This document shows, piece after piece, positions 53,380 through 62,418 of a stretch of DNA of 64,000 nt. The notes under the pieces are model-generated. The model had not been told where the DNA came from and did not search any database. It saw only the letters and a program-made list of their open reading frames with translations. Source of the DNA: Paenibacillus aestuarii (lineage in GTDB: Bacteria > Bacillota > Bacilli > Paenibacillales > NBRC-103111); assembly GCF_027789125.1 (NCBI RefSeq), contig NZ_JAQFVF010000044.1, positions 62,001 to 126,000 of the forward strand, read 5' to 3'. Every line of letters begins with the position of its first letter. The first letter of the stretch is position 1. Position numbers and translations under genes: made by a program.

Positions 53380-54425
53380 AATGTAACACTCTCATTCTTC
53401 TCAGCTGACTGATAAATGGCTTCAACAAGTTTTTGAATGGCATATCCTTCCTCGCCATCTGCTAGCCTGTCATTTCCACCTAAACAACGATTGACAAAGG
53501 CTTGCATACTCTTCATATGACGGTCTTCATCCGCCGCCTCGCGTTTAAACAAGGAGATTAGCTCTCCTTGATCATCTTTGTAGACTTCAGCCGGGAACAT
53601 CGTTGCTCCTGCCTCATCACCACAAAGTTCAACATTCATGATGGTTTTCTCTTTGACATCCAGCTTCAAGTTTAGGGCAAAGGAGGTTTCAAGGTGTATC
53701 AGTCCACCGTTTTCTAATTCAATATACGAAAAAAGCGAGTCTTCTACTGTAAATTTCTGAGGATCCCATAAACCGAAAGCTCCTTTGCTTTTCTTGGTTC
53801 CAATCTTTTGGAACATTTTCGCGGTCACTTTCTTTACATTTGGGTATCCTAGCACATACATGGCAGCATCCAGCATGTGGATACCGAGATCGATCAGAGG
53901 TCCTCCACCTTGCGCTTCTTTATCAATAAATGTACCCCAACCTGGGATCGCATTTCTTCGAAGCGCTGACACTTTTACAAAGTAAATATCCCCAAGTATG
54001 CCTTGGTCAATCTTTTCTTTGAGCACTGTCACATCGTCAGCGAAACGATGGTGGAAATCGTAGGCAAGGATCTTTCCCTTTTGTTTAGCTAATTCGAGCA
54101 TTTTTTTCGCGTCTTCCGCCTTAATTGCAGGCGGCTTCTCACACAATACATTGCAGTTATGTTCCAGTGCTTGCATGACGTTCTCAAAGTGAAATCGATT
54201 CGGTGTACACACACTAACCATATCTGGTTTTTCGCTGGTATACATTTCTTCTGCGTTTGTATAATAGTTTGGAATGCTGTTGCGTTCAGCAAATTGCTTT
54301 ACATTTTCTTCAGTAGCACCTACGACAGCAACAATCTCAATTTCTTCTCTTTTTTTGTAGTATGCGATGTGAACTTTCTCAGCGATCTGACCATTGCCGA
54401 TCAACGCGACTTTCTTTTTCACCAC
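53376..54425 (-). CDS. ycjS: Gfo/Idh/MocA glucoside 3-dehydrogenase-type oxidoreductase (YcjS-like)
   Basis: A 349-residue NAD(P)-dependent oxidoreductase. Rossmann motif VALIGNGQIAEKVHI, the catalytic-lysine block CEKPPAIKAEDAKKM near residue 95 and the substrate-binding GGGPLIDLGIHMLDAAMYVLG near 175, split here. In the E. coli ycj locus the equivalent enzyme interconverts D-glucosides and 3-keto-glucosides. Two adjacent GTG codons after AGGGTGA; the first is taken. Four-base overlap with the GH65 gene. Function by family and locus position. Confidence 0.85.
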   Translation of the reverse strand: MVKKKVALIGNGQIAEKVHIAYYKKREEIEIVAVVGATEENVKQFAERNSIPNYYTNAEEMYTSEKPDMVSVCTPNRFHFENVMQALEHNCNVLCEKPPAIKAEDAKKMLELAKQKGKILAYDFHHRFADDVTVLKEKIDQGILGDIYFVKVSALRRNAIPGWGTFIDKEAQGGGPLIDLGIHMLDAAMYVLGYPNVKKVTAKMFQKIGTKKSKGAFGLWDPQKFTVEDSLFSYIELENGGLIHLETSFALNLKLDVKEKTIMNVELCGDEAGATMFPAEVYKDDQGELISLFKREAADEDRHMKSMQAFVNRCLGGNDRLADGEEGYAIQKLVEAIYQSAEKNESVTL

Positions 54426-54444
54426 AGTTCACCCTCAGTATCTT

Positions 54445-55239
54445 TTAGTTCAAACAACGTTTAATATGTTGCAGACCATGAAGGAATTGTTCGCGTAAGT
54501 TCTCTCCACGAACCCGGTGTTCAAAAGTTAAGTAGCCTGTGTAACCATCTTTTTTCAATTGGTCAAAGTGCTTCTTAAAATCTATTGAGCCGCTTCCTGG
54601 CTGAAAGCGATGATTGTCTGCAATGTGAACATGCTTAACCAAGTCTTTGTTTTTGTGAAGAGCTGCACTGATCTCATCTTCTTCAATATTCATGTGATAG
54701 AAGTCTGCGATAATCTGCACATGTTTGAAATTGTTATCTTCAATGTACTTACGGGCGTCTGCCAGCGTATTAATCATATGGTCTTGGTAACGATTTAACG
54801 GCTCTAAATAAATAACTGTGCCTGTTTCTCCAGCAACTTTATCCAAGAATCTCAAAGACTCCGTTACCACTTTCCGATCACCTTCTAAGCTTCTCGGTGA
54901 AGTCATAGGCGGAAGCCGGAAGGTAAACATGCCCCACGCAGCAGGCACAACAATTCCCTTGCCGCCAATTTCTTTTAGCGCTTTTAAAATGTTTTCAATA
55001 TCCGCCAGTCCCTTTAGTCGGCGCTCTTCAATAAAGTCGCCAATCCAGCCGCCATAGCCGCCGCATGCCGTAGCAACTTCAAGACCCGTTTCATTGATAG
55101 CAGACTTTACTTCTACAAGATGGTCCAGAAGGAATTTCCCGTCGATTTCAAAGCCATCGAATCCTGCCTCTTTTAAGAAAACAAACTTTTCTTTTATGTT
55201 TTCGGGAAAAAAAGGTTGATTCTGAGTTCCAATTTTCAT
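54445..55239 (-). CDS. ycjR: 3-Ketoglucoside/guloside C4-epimerase (YcjR-like)
   Basis: A 264-residue TIM-barrel metal enzyme. The stretch KIGTQNQPFFPENIKEKF, then GFDGFEIDGKFL, TACGGYGGWIGDFIEERRL, GIVVPAAWGMFTFRLPPMTS, LNRYQDHMINTLADARKYI and DFYHMNIEEDE with HVHIADNHRFQPGSG, is very close to remembered E. coli YcjR, which epimerises C4 of 3-keto-D-gulosides. Metal ligands Glu, Asp, His and Glu are in those blocks. ATG 55239 follows AAAGGAATG; the frame opens seven codons earlier. Part of the operon from 57095 to 51157. Confidence 0.92.
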   Translation of the reverse strand: MKIGTQNQPFFPENIKEKFVFLKEAGFDGFEIDGKFLLDHLVEVKSAINETGLEVATACGGYGGWIGDFIEERRLKGLADIENILKALKEIGGKGIVVPAAWGMFTFRLPPMTSPRSLEGDRKVVTESLRFLDKVAGETGTVIYLEPLNRYQDHMINTLADARKYIEDNNFKHVQIIADFYHMNIEEDEISAALHKNKDLVKHVHIADNHRFQPGSGSIDFKKHFDQLKKDGYTGYLTFEHRVRGENLREQFLHGLQHIKRCLN

Positions 55240-55287
55240 CGTATACCATTCCTTTCCCATCGCTCGTGCATGGTGGTTGTAGTTAGA

Positions 55288-55965
55288 TTATTTGATGAGT
55301 TCCAGTCGTCGTACTGCCCCTACAATTTCTTCTGCAATAAGCTCGTAAGCATAGCGGCTTGGATGAATATGGTCGTTTTGATCAATAAACCAGCTGATCG
55401 GAACCCCCGCCCCCACCTTCTCCCGAACTCGATCAAATACATTGATACAAGACACCTGTTCATCTTGAGCAAATTGAACTGCTGCTTTTAGGTACATCTC
55501 ACTGCATTCGGCCCATTCCTGTCTTACTTCTATCGCTACGTCACGGTACGTTGGAACATGATCCAAGAAATTGTCCTTGTCTGGAGGAATGGTGACAAGA
55601 AATACCACCTCGGCAGGGGTCGTTGCCCGCAAGACTTCAAACAACCGGCGCAAGACGTTGTAATAATTGTCGATTCGATGCTTTCCGTCCAGTCGATGGT
55701 TGTACGCAAACGACTCCACCACGACCAGATCAGGACTTACGGATGACAGACACTTTTGCACGCCAGCTCCAAACGGATTCGGGAAATCGTGGGTGATACG
55801 ATAGATGCCATACTCCGCCCGAGTGCCGCTTACACCGTAATTCAACAATTCAAAAGGCTGCTCCGGAAATTCCTTTGCTAACGAATCCCTAAGCTCGGGC
55901 ATCTCCGCCCCCCAGAATGCGGTCATTGAATCTCCGAGGCATGCAATTTTATATTTGCGTTTCAT
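55288..55965 (-). CDS. SGNH/GDSL hydrolase
   Basis: A 225-residue esterase-fold protein. Block I ACLGDSMTAFWG gives the Ser nucleophile, block II Gly in LNYGVSGTRAEYG, block III Asn near VVVESFAYNHR, and block V Asp-x-x-His in NDHIHPSRYAYELIA. No signal peptide, so it acts in the cytoplasm. ATG 55965 is seven bases after AAGGAGG; the frame opens 13 codons earlier. It sits between ycjQ- and ycjR-type genes, a position not occupied by such a gene in E. coli. It may remove an acyl group from the imported glycoside; inferred from place only. Confidence 0.85.
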   Translation of the reverse strand: MKRKYKIACLGDSMTAFWGAEMPELRDSLAKEFPEQPFELLNYGVSGTRAEYGIYRITHDFPNPFGAGVQKCLSSVSPDLVVVESFAYNHRLDGKHRIDNYYNVLRRLFEVLRATTPAEVVFLVTIPPDKDNFLDHVPTYRDVAIEVRQEWAECSEMYLKAAVQFAQDEQVSCINVFDRVREKVGAGVPISWFIDQNDHIHPSRYAYELIAEEIVGAVRRLELIK

Positions 55966-56036
55966 TACTATCCTCCTTGCAGGACGATGTGTGTTGTAAG
56001 GCATAAGACAATCGTTTCTGCCCTACCAACTTGCAC

Positions 56037-57095
56037 TTATTTTTTATATTCAATTCCCATTTTTATACTTAATTCAGGATTTTGATCTACGAAATTCATG
56101 TATGCTTCTGCACACTCTTCAAATGGAACAACGGGCTCAATGATATCTTCACAGTTCAGATAACCGTTCATCAATAGCTCCCAACAAGTCTCTTCGATTC
56201 TTTTACGATTCCAACGCGGGTAATCTGGGTTTGGCTCACTGGATGCGCGAGAGAAAACAATCTTCGCATTATTAAAGTGTGCTTCTCGCCCCAAATTGAA
56301 ACCCTCTGGGAATGGCTTCGTAAACGCTACGTAAGAAATTATGCCTCCATACGCGATTCCTCTTAAGGCAGCTTGTAATGCGCTGGAACTGCCGCTTGTT
56401 TCGATGATGGAATCAACGCCCATTTTATTGGTTAACTTCTTGATTTCATATCCCAAGTCGCATCCAATTGGGTTAAACGTATAGTCCGCACCGTGCCTCT
56501 TAGCGATTTCACAACGGTGTTCAATGGGGTCCACACCAATAACGATGCTAGCGCCCGCTTTTTTCGCTAATTGAATAGCAATTTGACCAATTGCACCTAA
56601 ACCAATAACAACAACGTAATCCCCAGCACGTACGTTGGCATCGCGCACACCGCTCATTGCAAATTGCGCAGGATCGTAACATACGGCGTTTTTCCAGGAT
56701 GATCCCTTTGGCATCTTGCGAAGTTTGTAATTATTTACTCCGTTTACAATGACCGTTTCCATAATAGGTCCATAAGTGGAAACGACATCTCCGACTTGAT
56801 ATTCAGTTACATCTGAACCCACTTCACTTATCGTTCCTACAACCTGGTTTCCTAATTGGAACTCACCAAAAACAATGCCTTTCTTCTGTCCTTCTGGACG
56901 CGGCATAAACATTTTCCATTCTTCATTGAATTCTTCATCGATGAATGGGCTCACCCCACGAAAATCAATGACCTCCGTTCCATGCTTCGGTGAAGCATAT
57001 TGGACTGTGATTTTCACTTCGTTACTTGCTACTGCGCGGTCTTCATAATCTAGCAATTCGGCAATGCGGGGCTTAACTGCAACAAGCTTTTTCAT
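56037..57095 (-). CDS. ycjQ: Guloside 3-dehydrogenase-type zinc alcohol dehydrogenase (YcjQ-like)
   Basis: A 352-residue medium-chain dehydrogenase. It matches remembered E. coli YcjQ in many blocks: SPKHGTEVIDFRGVSPFID, RKMPKGSSWKNAVCYDPAQF, GVRDANVRAGDYVVVIGLGA (Rossmann GLGAIG), VIGVDPIEHRCEIAKRHGAD and PNPDYPRWNRKRIEETCWEL. YcjQ oxidises D-gulosides at C3. Start ATG 57095 has AAGGATG at about 11 bases. It is the first gene of a five-gene unit, divergent from the LacI gene. Confidence 0.92.
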   Translation of the reverse strand: MKKLVAVKPRIAELLDYEDRAVASNEVKITVQYASPKHGTEVIDFRGVSPFIDEEFNEEWKMFMPRPEGQKKGIVFGEFQLGNQVVGTISEVGSDVTEYQVGDVVSTYGPIMETVIVNGVNNYKLRKMPKGSSWKNAVCYDPAQFAMSGVRDANVRAGDYVVVIGLGAIGQIAIQLAKKAGASIVIGVDPIEHRCEIAKRHGADYTFNPIGCDLGYEIKKLTNKMGVDSIIETSGSSSALQAALRGIAYGGIISYVAFTKPFPEGFNLGREAHFNNAKIVFSRASSEPNPDYPRWNRKRIEETCWELLMNGYLNCEDIIEPVVPFEECAEAYMNFVDQNPELSIKMGIEYKK

Positions 57096-57210
57096 TGTTT
57101 TTATACCATCCTTTTATAAAATTTTTGCAAGTCCATTATCGAATATTCCCGAATTCAAGCAATTTAATCAGGGGGCTTTACTCCTCGCTTAGATGCTGAT
57201 ACACTATGCG

Positions 57211-57224
57211 TGGTACCGATCCCA
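57211..57224. promoter_or_regulatory. LacI-type operator-like site in ycjQ/lacI intergenic region
   Basis: TGGTACCGATCCCA matches 12 of 14 bases of the site at 50968-50981 and keeps the central CG. It lies about 35-45 bases downstream of the predicted minus-strand transcription start. Confidence 0.6.
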
Positions 57225-57263
57225 TAAAAGAGTAAAAAAATATATGAACTATTTCCCGTTTAC

Positions 57264-57291
57264 TGTATAATAGCATAACGTTAATCGTCAA
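57264..57291 (-). promoter_or_regulatory. Predicted promoter of the ycjQRST-type operon
   Basis: Minus-strand TTGACG (57286-57291), 16-base spacer, TATACA (57264-57269). A plus-strand TATAAT at 57266-57271 overlaps it and could serve the LacI gene, but its -35 is weak. Confidence 0.55.
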
Positions 57292-57361
57292 CATAAATTT
57301 AAAATTCTTACTATGCTCGGAAATCGGGAGAAAAAACTTTATCCGTATGAGGTGAATTACA

Positions 57362-58387
57362 ATGAATCCTATCAATCCAACAATTTATGATATTGCTAGA
57401 TATGCTGAAGTTTCCAAATCAACAGTCTCTCGTGTTCTGACCGGGAAAACAAATATTTCCGATGAAAGCCGCAAACGCGTCTTAAAGGCGATTGAAGAAT
57501 TGAAGTATGAACCCAATAAACTCGCTCGTGCATTAACGAACTCAGGATTCGATGCCATACTCGTAATTTCACGGCCATCTAACACAACCGCAGGTAATCC
57601 ATTTTTTTCTGAGGTTATTCAATCCATTGCTTCGTATGCGGAAAATGAAGACTTTGATGTCATTCTTCAGACATCTCGAAATACGAAGGAAGTCATGCAG
57701 AAGTGCCTGTCGAAAATCCGCGACAAGATGGTCCGTGGCATTATTATGCTTAGTTCCCCTGTGAATGAGGACTATTTCGACGAACTTGATAAGCACAATA
57801 TTCCAATTGCAGTCATTGGTAAACTGAAAGGAAGCTTTAACAACATCTTTTCAGTTGATACGAATAACTTTGCCAACAGCTACCGGCTTGTAAAGTTTCT
57901 TATTGATAAGGGACATAGAGATATAGCTTGTTTACATGCTCCGTTAAATTATAATGCGGCAATCGATCGCGTTGATGGATATACGCAATGTTTAATCGAT
58001 CATGGCATTCCTGTACGCGAGGATCGAATTATTGATTGTGGGTACTCTTTTGAAGATGCGCACGAAAAAGCCATTCTTCTGCTTAAGTCTGATCGTTTAC
58101 CCACCGCCGTTTTCACTGTGGATGAGCTGAAGATTATGAGCTTCTATCATGCCGCTTCACTACTAGGAATTTCGATCCCCGATCAAATTTCTATTGTTGG
58201 CTTGTCTAACGGAATCACACCACAGCTTCTTACACCACCCATGACCGGCATCGAACTTCCCGTATCTGCTTTGGGGAAAATTGCAACTGAATTGCTTTTC
58301 AAACGAATTAAAGGACAAACCGATACGGATAATTTGACGATTGTTCCAGCTCAATTAGATGAACGAAAATCCGTGAAATTATTGTAA
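57362..58387 (+). CDS. LacI-family transcriptional regulator (YcjW-type role)
   Basis: A 341-residue repressor. The helix-turn-helix is IYDIARYAEVSKSTVSRVLT at residues 7-26, followed by a hinge helix (YEPNKLARALTN) and a periplasmic-binding-protein-like effector domain (HNIPIAVIGKLKG, CLHAPLNYNAAIDRVDGY). ATG 57362 is seven bases after GAGGTGA. It heads a plus-strand unit with pgmB and an MFS gene and is divergent from the ycjQ-type operon. Three similar 14-base sites at the two minus-strand promoters are its likely targets. Confidence 0.93.
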   Translation: MNPINPTIYDIARYAEVSKSTVSRVLTGKTNISDESRKRVLKAIEELKYEPNKLARALTNSGFDAILVISRPSNTTAGNPFFSEVIQSIASYAENEDFDVILQTSRNTKEVMQKCLSKIRDKMVRGIIMLSSPVNEDYFDELDKHNIPIAVIGKLKGSFNNIFSVDTNNFANSYRLVKFLIDKGHRDIACLHAPLNYNAAIDRVDGYTQCLIDHGIPVREDRIIDCGYSFEDAHEKAILLLKSDRLPTAVFTVDELKIMSFYHAASLLGISIPDQISIVGLSNGITPQLLTPPMTGIELPVSALGKIATELLFKRIKGQTDTDNLTIVPAQLDERKSVKLL

Positions 58388-58404
58388 AAGAAAGGATTGA
58401 CATC

Positions 58405-59079
58405 ATGACGACACATATTGACGCAATTATTTTTGACCTGGATGGCGTTATTACGGATACGGCTGAGTATCATTACTTGGCATGGAAGAAACTCGGGGAA
58501 GAGATAGGTATTCCTTTCGATCGTGAATTTAACGAAACACTCAAGGGAGTCAGCCGAATGGATTCGCTTGAGCGCATTTTAGAACATGGCGGGCGCCAAA
58601 ACGATTTTACCCCTGTACAAAAAGAAGCCTTAGCATCAAAGAAAAACGATCATTATGTACAGCTTATTCAGACCATCACTGAAAAAGATGTTTTGCCGGG
58701 AGTTGAAAACTTCTTAAAACAAATTAAAGAGGCTGGTATTAAAATCGCTATGGCTTCCTCGTCAAAGAACGCGTTATTTGTTACTGAAAAGCTAGGTTTA
58801 ATGACGTACTTCGATCACATTGTGGATGCTGCCACTGTTGTTCGCTCTAAACCAGACCCCGAGGTCTTCCTAAAAGCGGCAAAAGCTGTTGACGCAGCGC
58901 CAGCCAACTGTATCGGCGTGGAAGATGCAGCTGCAGGTGTTTGCGCCATCAATGATGCTGAAATGTTTGCAGTTGGCATCGGCGATCGTTCTGTGCTAGG
59001 ACATGCAAGAATGATTCTTCAATCCACAAAGGAACTAAATCTGGAAACTTTTTTAAATGAATACGCGAAAAAGGATTAA
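58405..59079 (+). CDS. pgmB: Beta-phosphoglucomutase (YcjU-like)
   Basis: A 224-residue HAD-superfamily enzyme. Nucleophile Asp11 and acid/base Asp13 in IIFDLDGVITDTAEYH, the cap motif LKGVSRMDSLERIL, motif II Ser in MASSSKN and motif III/IV KPDPEVFLKAAKAV and GVEDAAAG. It converts beta-glucose 1-phosphate from the GH65 phosphorylase to glucose 6-phosphate. ATG 58405 is 17 bases after the LacI stop with AAAGG upstream. Its stop lies in the first copy of a 14-bp tandem repeat that also carries the next ribosome site. Confidence 0.94.
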   Translation: MTTHIDAIIFDLDGVITDTAEYHYLAWKKLGEEIGIPFDREFNETLKGVSRMDSLERILEHGGRQNDFTPVQKEALASKKNDHYVQLIQTITEKDVLPGVENFLKQIKEAGIKIAMASSSKNALFVTEKLGLMTYFDHIVDAATVVRSKPDPEVFLKAAKAVDAAPANCIGVEDAAAGVCAINDAEMFAVGIGDRSVLGHARMILQSTKELNLETFLNEYAKKD

Positions 59080-59097
59080 GGGCAAAGGATTAAGGGC
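59070..59097 (+). repeat. 14-bp perfect tandem duplication at the pgmB/MFS junction
   Basis: AAAGGATTAAGGGC occurs twice without a gap (59070-59083, 59084-59097). The first copy holds the pgmB stop TAA and the second holds the AAGG-type binding site just before the MFS ATG. Confidence 0.85.
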
Positions 59098-60258
59098 ATG
59101 AATTCCAAATTAGTCACATATCGAATTCAATTACTTGTACTGACTCTTTCGGCAGGTATTTTTAGTTTTCAGCTTGAACCTTTTTTATTCGCACGAGGGG
59201 TAGCCACTTCAAAAATAATAGCTGTGTACAGCATCGTCCAAATTTCATCCGTCATTTTCACTTTATTTTGGGGAAAAATAATTCATGAATCGGATAAAGG
59301 ATACCTGATCATTCGATCAGGCATTTTAATCCGAGTGGCTGCCATCTCTTTAATGTGTTTTAACATACATAATACAATGCTTGTTTCAGCCGTTTTCCTT
59401 TATTTTTTTGTTGCTTCCTGTTTGGACCTTGCCAACGAGGCACAACTGATGAAATGGACTTCCGAGGAACATCAGAATTTCGGACGCATTCGGATGTTCG
59501 GTTCGTTAGGATTCGCTATAAGCGGGTTAGTCGCGGCGGCCATTATAGGCCTAATGAAAACGATCAACTCGGTTATTTTCTTTGCGTTATTGATGAATAT
59601 GATTTTCGTTTTACTTTCATTTTTTAGACCTCTAAAAACGGCAGGGATTAAAAAACGTGGAAAGACGCGTGTTCGAATTGATGCCAGCACGATCCTTTTA
59701 CTCGTTTTAATCCAAATCCCATTAATTATTCCGTATTGCTTCAACCTAATCATGAATTTGCATTTTAGAGATAGTTTGGGTACAACTTTAGAATCAGCCA
59801 TTTTTTTTTCTGGGCTGTCACTGCTTTTTAGTGCTGGAATTTCAGAAATCAGTGCTTTCATGTTTATTCAAACGGTCATAGAAAAAATCGGACCCAAAAA
59901 GACAATTCTTATTGGTTTGATCGCTAGTGTAGTTCGATGGAGTCTTGCAACTTTCTCTCACTCACCTTGGACTTTTTCTGTAACGTTTTTATTTCATGGC
60001 ATTTGCTTCGCCTTTACTTATATGGGCTTCCTCACGATCGTTAAGAAGAGGTTTGGCAATGATGCCATCAGCAAGATGCTTACGATATCTTCGGTATGTG
60101 TAGCTGTTATGTCAGCGATTCTATCCCAAGTATTTGGTTTTGTATTAAAGCGCTCTGATACATTTACGATATTAGCGTTGTTCACTTTTACTTGTGCAGC
60201 TTGTGCGATCACTTACTATCTTGTCTTTTGGAAAAATCCCAAATATCGAGGCATCTAA
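59098..60258 (+). CDS. MFS sugar transporter-like protein
   Basis: A 386-residue transporter with 11-12 membrane helices, of the MFS_1-like/nucleoside-sugar proton symporter group. After helix 4 the segment NFGRIRMFGSLGFAISGLVA includes the conserved R-x-x-GS-x-G of this group, and the second half begins near residue 205. ATG 59098 follows the tandem repeat that supplies its binding site. Same unit as lacI and pgmB, so probably a second uptake or export route for a sugar of the locus. Substrate unknown. Confidence 0.85.
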   Translation: MNSKLVTYRIQLLVLTLSAGIFSFQLEPFLFARGVATSKIIAVYSIVQISSVIFTLFWGKIIHESDKGYLIIRSGILIRVAAISLMCFNIHNTMLVSAVFLYFFVASCLDLANEAQLMKWTSEEHQNFGRIRMFGSLGFAISGLVAAAIIGLMKTINSVIFFALLMNMIFVLLSFFRPLKTAGIKKRGKTRVRIDASTILLLVLIQIPLIIPYCFNLIMNLHFRDSLGTTLESAIFFSGLSLLFSAGISEISAFMFIQTVIEKIGPKKTILIGLIASVVRWSLATFSHSPWTFSVTFLFHGICFAFTYMGFLTIVKKRFGNDAISKMLTISSVCVAVMSAILSQVFGFVLKRSDTFTILALFTFTCAACAITYYLVFWKNPKYRGI

Positions 60259-60265
60259 ACAAATG

Positions 60266-60304
60266 GAGGGAATTCCAAGTCACTTTTTGACCGGGAATAC
60301 CCTC
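60266..60304. terminator. Bidirectional terminator between MFS and alpha-galactosidase genes
   Basis: Stem GAGGG-ATTCC/GGAAT-CCCTC type with inner GTCA/TGAC pairing; T-rich sequence follows on the plus strand. Confidence 0.7.
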
Positions 60305-60315
60305 TCTTTCATTTC

Positions 60316-62418
60316 CTATATTCGATCAAAGACAATAAGCTCACTTGAATAATCGCCCCATAGCGGAATATTCACACCGCGATTCATAAGAGATGCCCCG
60401 CTGCGCTCAAGATTGAACTGCTTACATACGTAAATTCCCTGCGGGTCCAGGCCTCTTAGTCTGATTGAAAACGACGGATGTCTGAATTGCGGCGCGTGTC
60501 TAAAGACAAATAAGACCGTTTGTGAGCATTCAGCGTTTACAAATTGGAATGCCGCGCCATATTGGCTTCGTGGTGAAATAAGACGATAAAATTTACCGTT
60601 TTGCGTTGTTTCACGTATTTCCTTGTATTGCGCAATGTAGAACTTGATTTCTTCTAATTCTTTCTGACTAAAATCATCAAAAATTAAACTGAAGCCTAGT
60701 GGACACATCATGGCGCTATGAAAACGGTATTTCAAAGAAGTTACTCTCAAATTATTGTCATCTGGAGAAGCAGTAACCCATGCCATCATCGCTTTGGGCG
60801 TATAGGCAAGTGAGTTCCCTTCTTGAATGAACAGCCTATCAAATGGATCCGTATTGTCACTTGGCCACAATTGATAAGCATATTTCATGATCCCCATATC
60901 CATTCTCGCTCCTCCAGCAGAGCAGGATTCGATCATGACTCGAGGATGCTTTTTCTGAAGCCTTTCTAATAGATCGTAAACGCCATACGTATGTCTGACC
61001 CAAATTTCTTTATGATGCTCACTTGGCGCATCTGGCCAACCAGGCTCACTGAACGAGCGGTTCATATCCCACTTTATATAAGCAATATCATGATTCGATA
61101 ATAGTTCATCCAAACAGCCATAGATATATTCCCGAACGTCCTCACGGCAGAAATTCAATACAAGTTGATTTCTAAGTTCCGTACTCTTTCGGCCTGGGAA
61201 GTGATACACCCATTCCGGATGTTTCCGGTAAAGATGACTATTGGGATTAACCATTTCTGGCTCTATCCATATACCGAATTTCATCCCTAGTGATTTGACA
61301 TGATCAATGAGCGGATTTAATCCATTCGGAAACTTTTTCTCACTTGGGTACCAATCACCTAGACCTGCATGATCATCAAACCGATCTCCAAACCAACCAT
61401 CGTCAACGACAAAATATTCCGCTCCTAATCCAGCAGCTTGAATGGCCAAACCTTTTTGGTTGTCTTCATTAATCGCAAACTCCGTTGGATACCAAGAATT
61501 GTAAACCACAGGTCTAAGCTCATTTGCATTTCTTAAAATATATTTCAATTGATAACTGTGCAATTTACGGCTAGCTTCGCCGAATCCTTGCTGCGTAAAT
61601 CCAGCAATACATGTTGGCGAAGAGAAGGTCTCACCTGGTTTCAGATGCCATGTAAAATCAAAATCATTCAGCCCTGCTGCCACTTGCAAGGTTTGATAGT
61701 TCGTTCTTTCCACAACAATTTTCCAGTTTCCGCTAAAGGCAATTGCACCAAAATACACATCGCCTTGTTCTTCTTTCGCATCGCCAAAATCAATTGCAAA
61801 CCAAGGGTTAGCATGATGGCTTGTTCTGCCTTGACGGCTTTCAAGCACTTTCTTCCCTTCGTTTATTAACTCACGACGAATTTTGTTTTCCCCTCTTGAT
61901 AGGCCTGTTAGGTAGGTCAGATGGTAATCCGGTTGAATAGGAAAATGCCAAATGGCTCCCATTAATTGCTCCACGGACATCGGATCCGTACCTTCATTCA
62001 CCAAATCAACATGACGTTCAATTAAATCAAATTCCGGAATAACACGGTAATGCAACTTTACGTTAAGCGGCTTTAACTCATCTTTTAAATAAATAATCAA
62101 CTCATTGTCAGACTTTATTTCAAAATGATGATAAACCAGCTTCACATCTCGAATATGATCTGAAAAAGTGACCTTAATGCCAGGCTCGGCAAATCGATAA
62201 CCACCCCAAGGCATAATTTCATCTTTATATGGACTCATCGCGCCTGCACCTGGATGCTCATAATCCCTATTTACATCCAAATAATCGTCAGATGTTAGCT
62301 GGGAGCCGCCCCAATATAAATTGACAATGCTCCCCTTGCTGTCGATACCCATTCCATATTCCGATTTGTTTGTTTTTAATATCCACATTTTTTGATTTTC
62401 ATGATATTGAATGGACAT
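60316..62418 (-). CDS. Alpha-galactosidase, family GH36
   Basis: A 700-residue retaining glycosidase. An N-terminal beta-sandwich (to about 290) precedes the barrel with YFVVDDGWFGDR, nucleophile Asp451 in YIKWDMNRS, ESCSAGGARMD and acid/base Asp521 in LWPSDNTDP. The WFGDR and CSAGGARMD motifs are those of bacterial GH36 alpha-galactosidases such as AgaA/RafA. No signal peptide, so it acts inside. ATG 62418 follows AGAGGTAG. It is behind ROK kinase and a mannose-6-phosphate isomerase-like gene, likely one operon. Confidence 0.93.
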   Translation of the reverse strand: MSIQYHENQKMWILKTNKSEYGMGIDSKGSIVNLYWGGSQLTSDDYLDVNRDYEHPGAGAMSPYKDEIMPWGGYRFAEPGIKVTFSDHIRDVKLVYHHFEIKSDNELIIYLKDELKPLNVKLHYRVIPEFDLIERHVDLVNEGTDPMSVEQLMGAIWHFPIQPDYHLTYLTGLSRGENKIRRELINEGKKVLESRQGRTSHHANPWFAIDFGDAKEEQGDVYFGAIAFSGNWKIVVERTNYQTLQVAAGLNDFDFTWHLKPGETFSSPTCIAGFTQQGFGEASRKLHSYQLKYILRNANELRPVVYNSWYPTEFAINEDNQKGLAIQAAGLGAEYFVVDDGWFGDRFDDHAGLGDWYPSEKKFPNGLNPLIDHVKSLGMKFGIWIEPEMVNPNSHLYRKHPEWVYHFPGRKSTELRNQLVLNFCREDVREYIYGCLDELLSNHDIAYIKWDMNRSFSEPGWPDAPSEHHKEIWVRHTYGVYDLLERLQKKHPRVMIESCSAGGARMDMGIMKYAYQLWPSDNTDPFDRLFIQEGNSLAYTPKAMMAWVTASPDDNNLRVTSLKYRFHSAMMCPLGFSLIFDDFSQKELEEIKFYIAQYKEIRETTQNGKFYRLISPRSQYGAAFQFVNAECSQTVLFVFRHAPQFRHPSFSIRLRGLDPQGIYVCKQFNLERSGASLMNRGVNIPLWGDYSSELIVFDRI

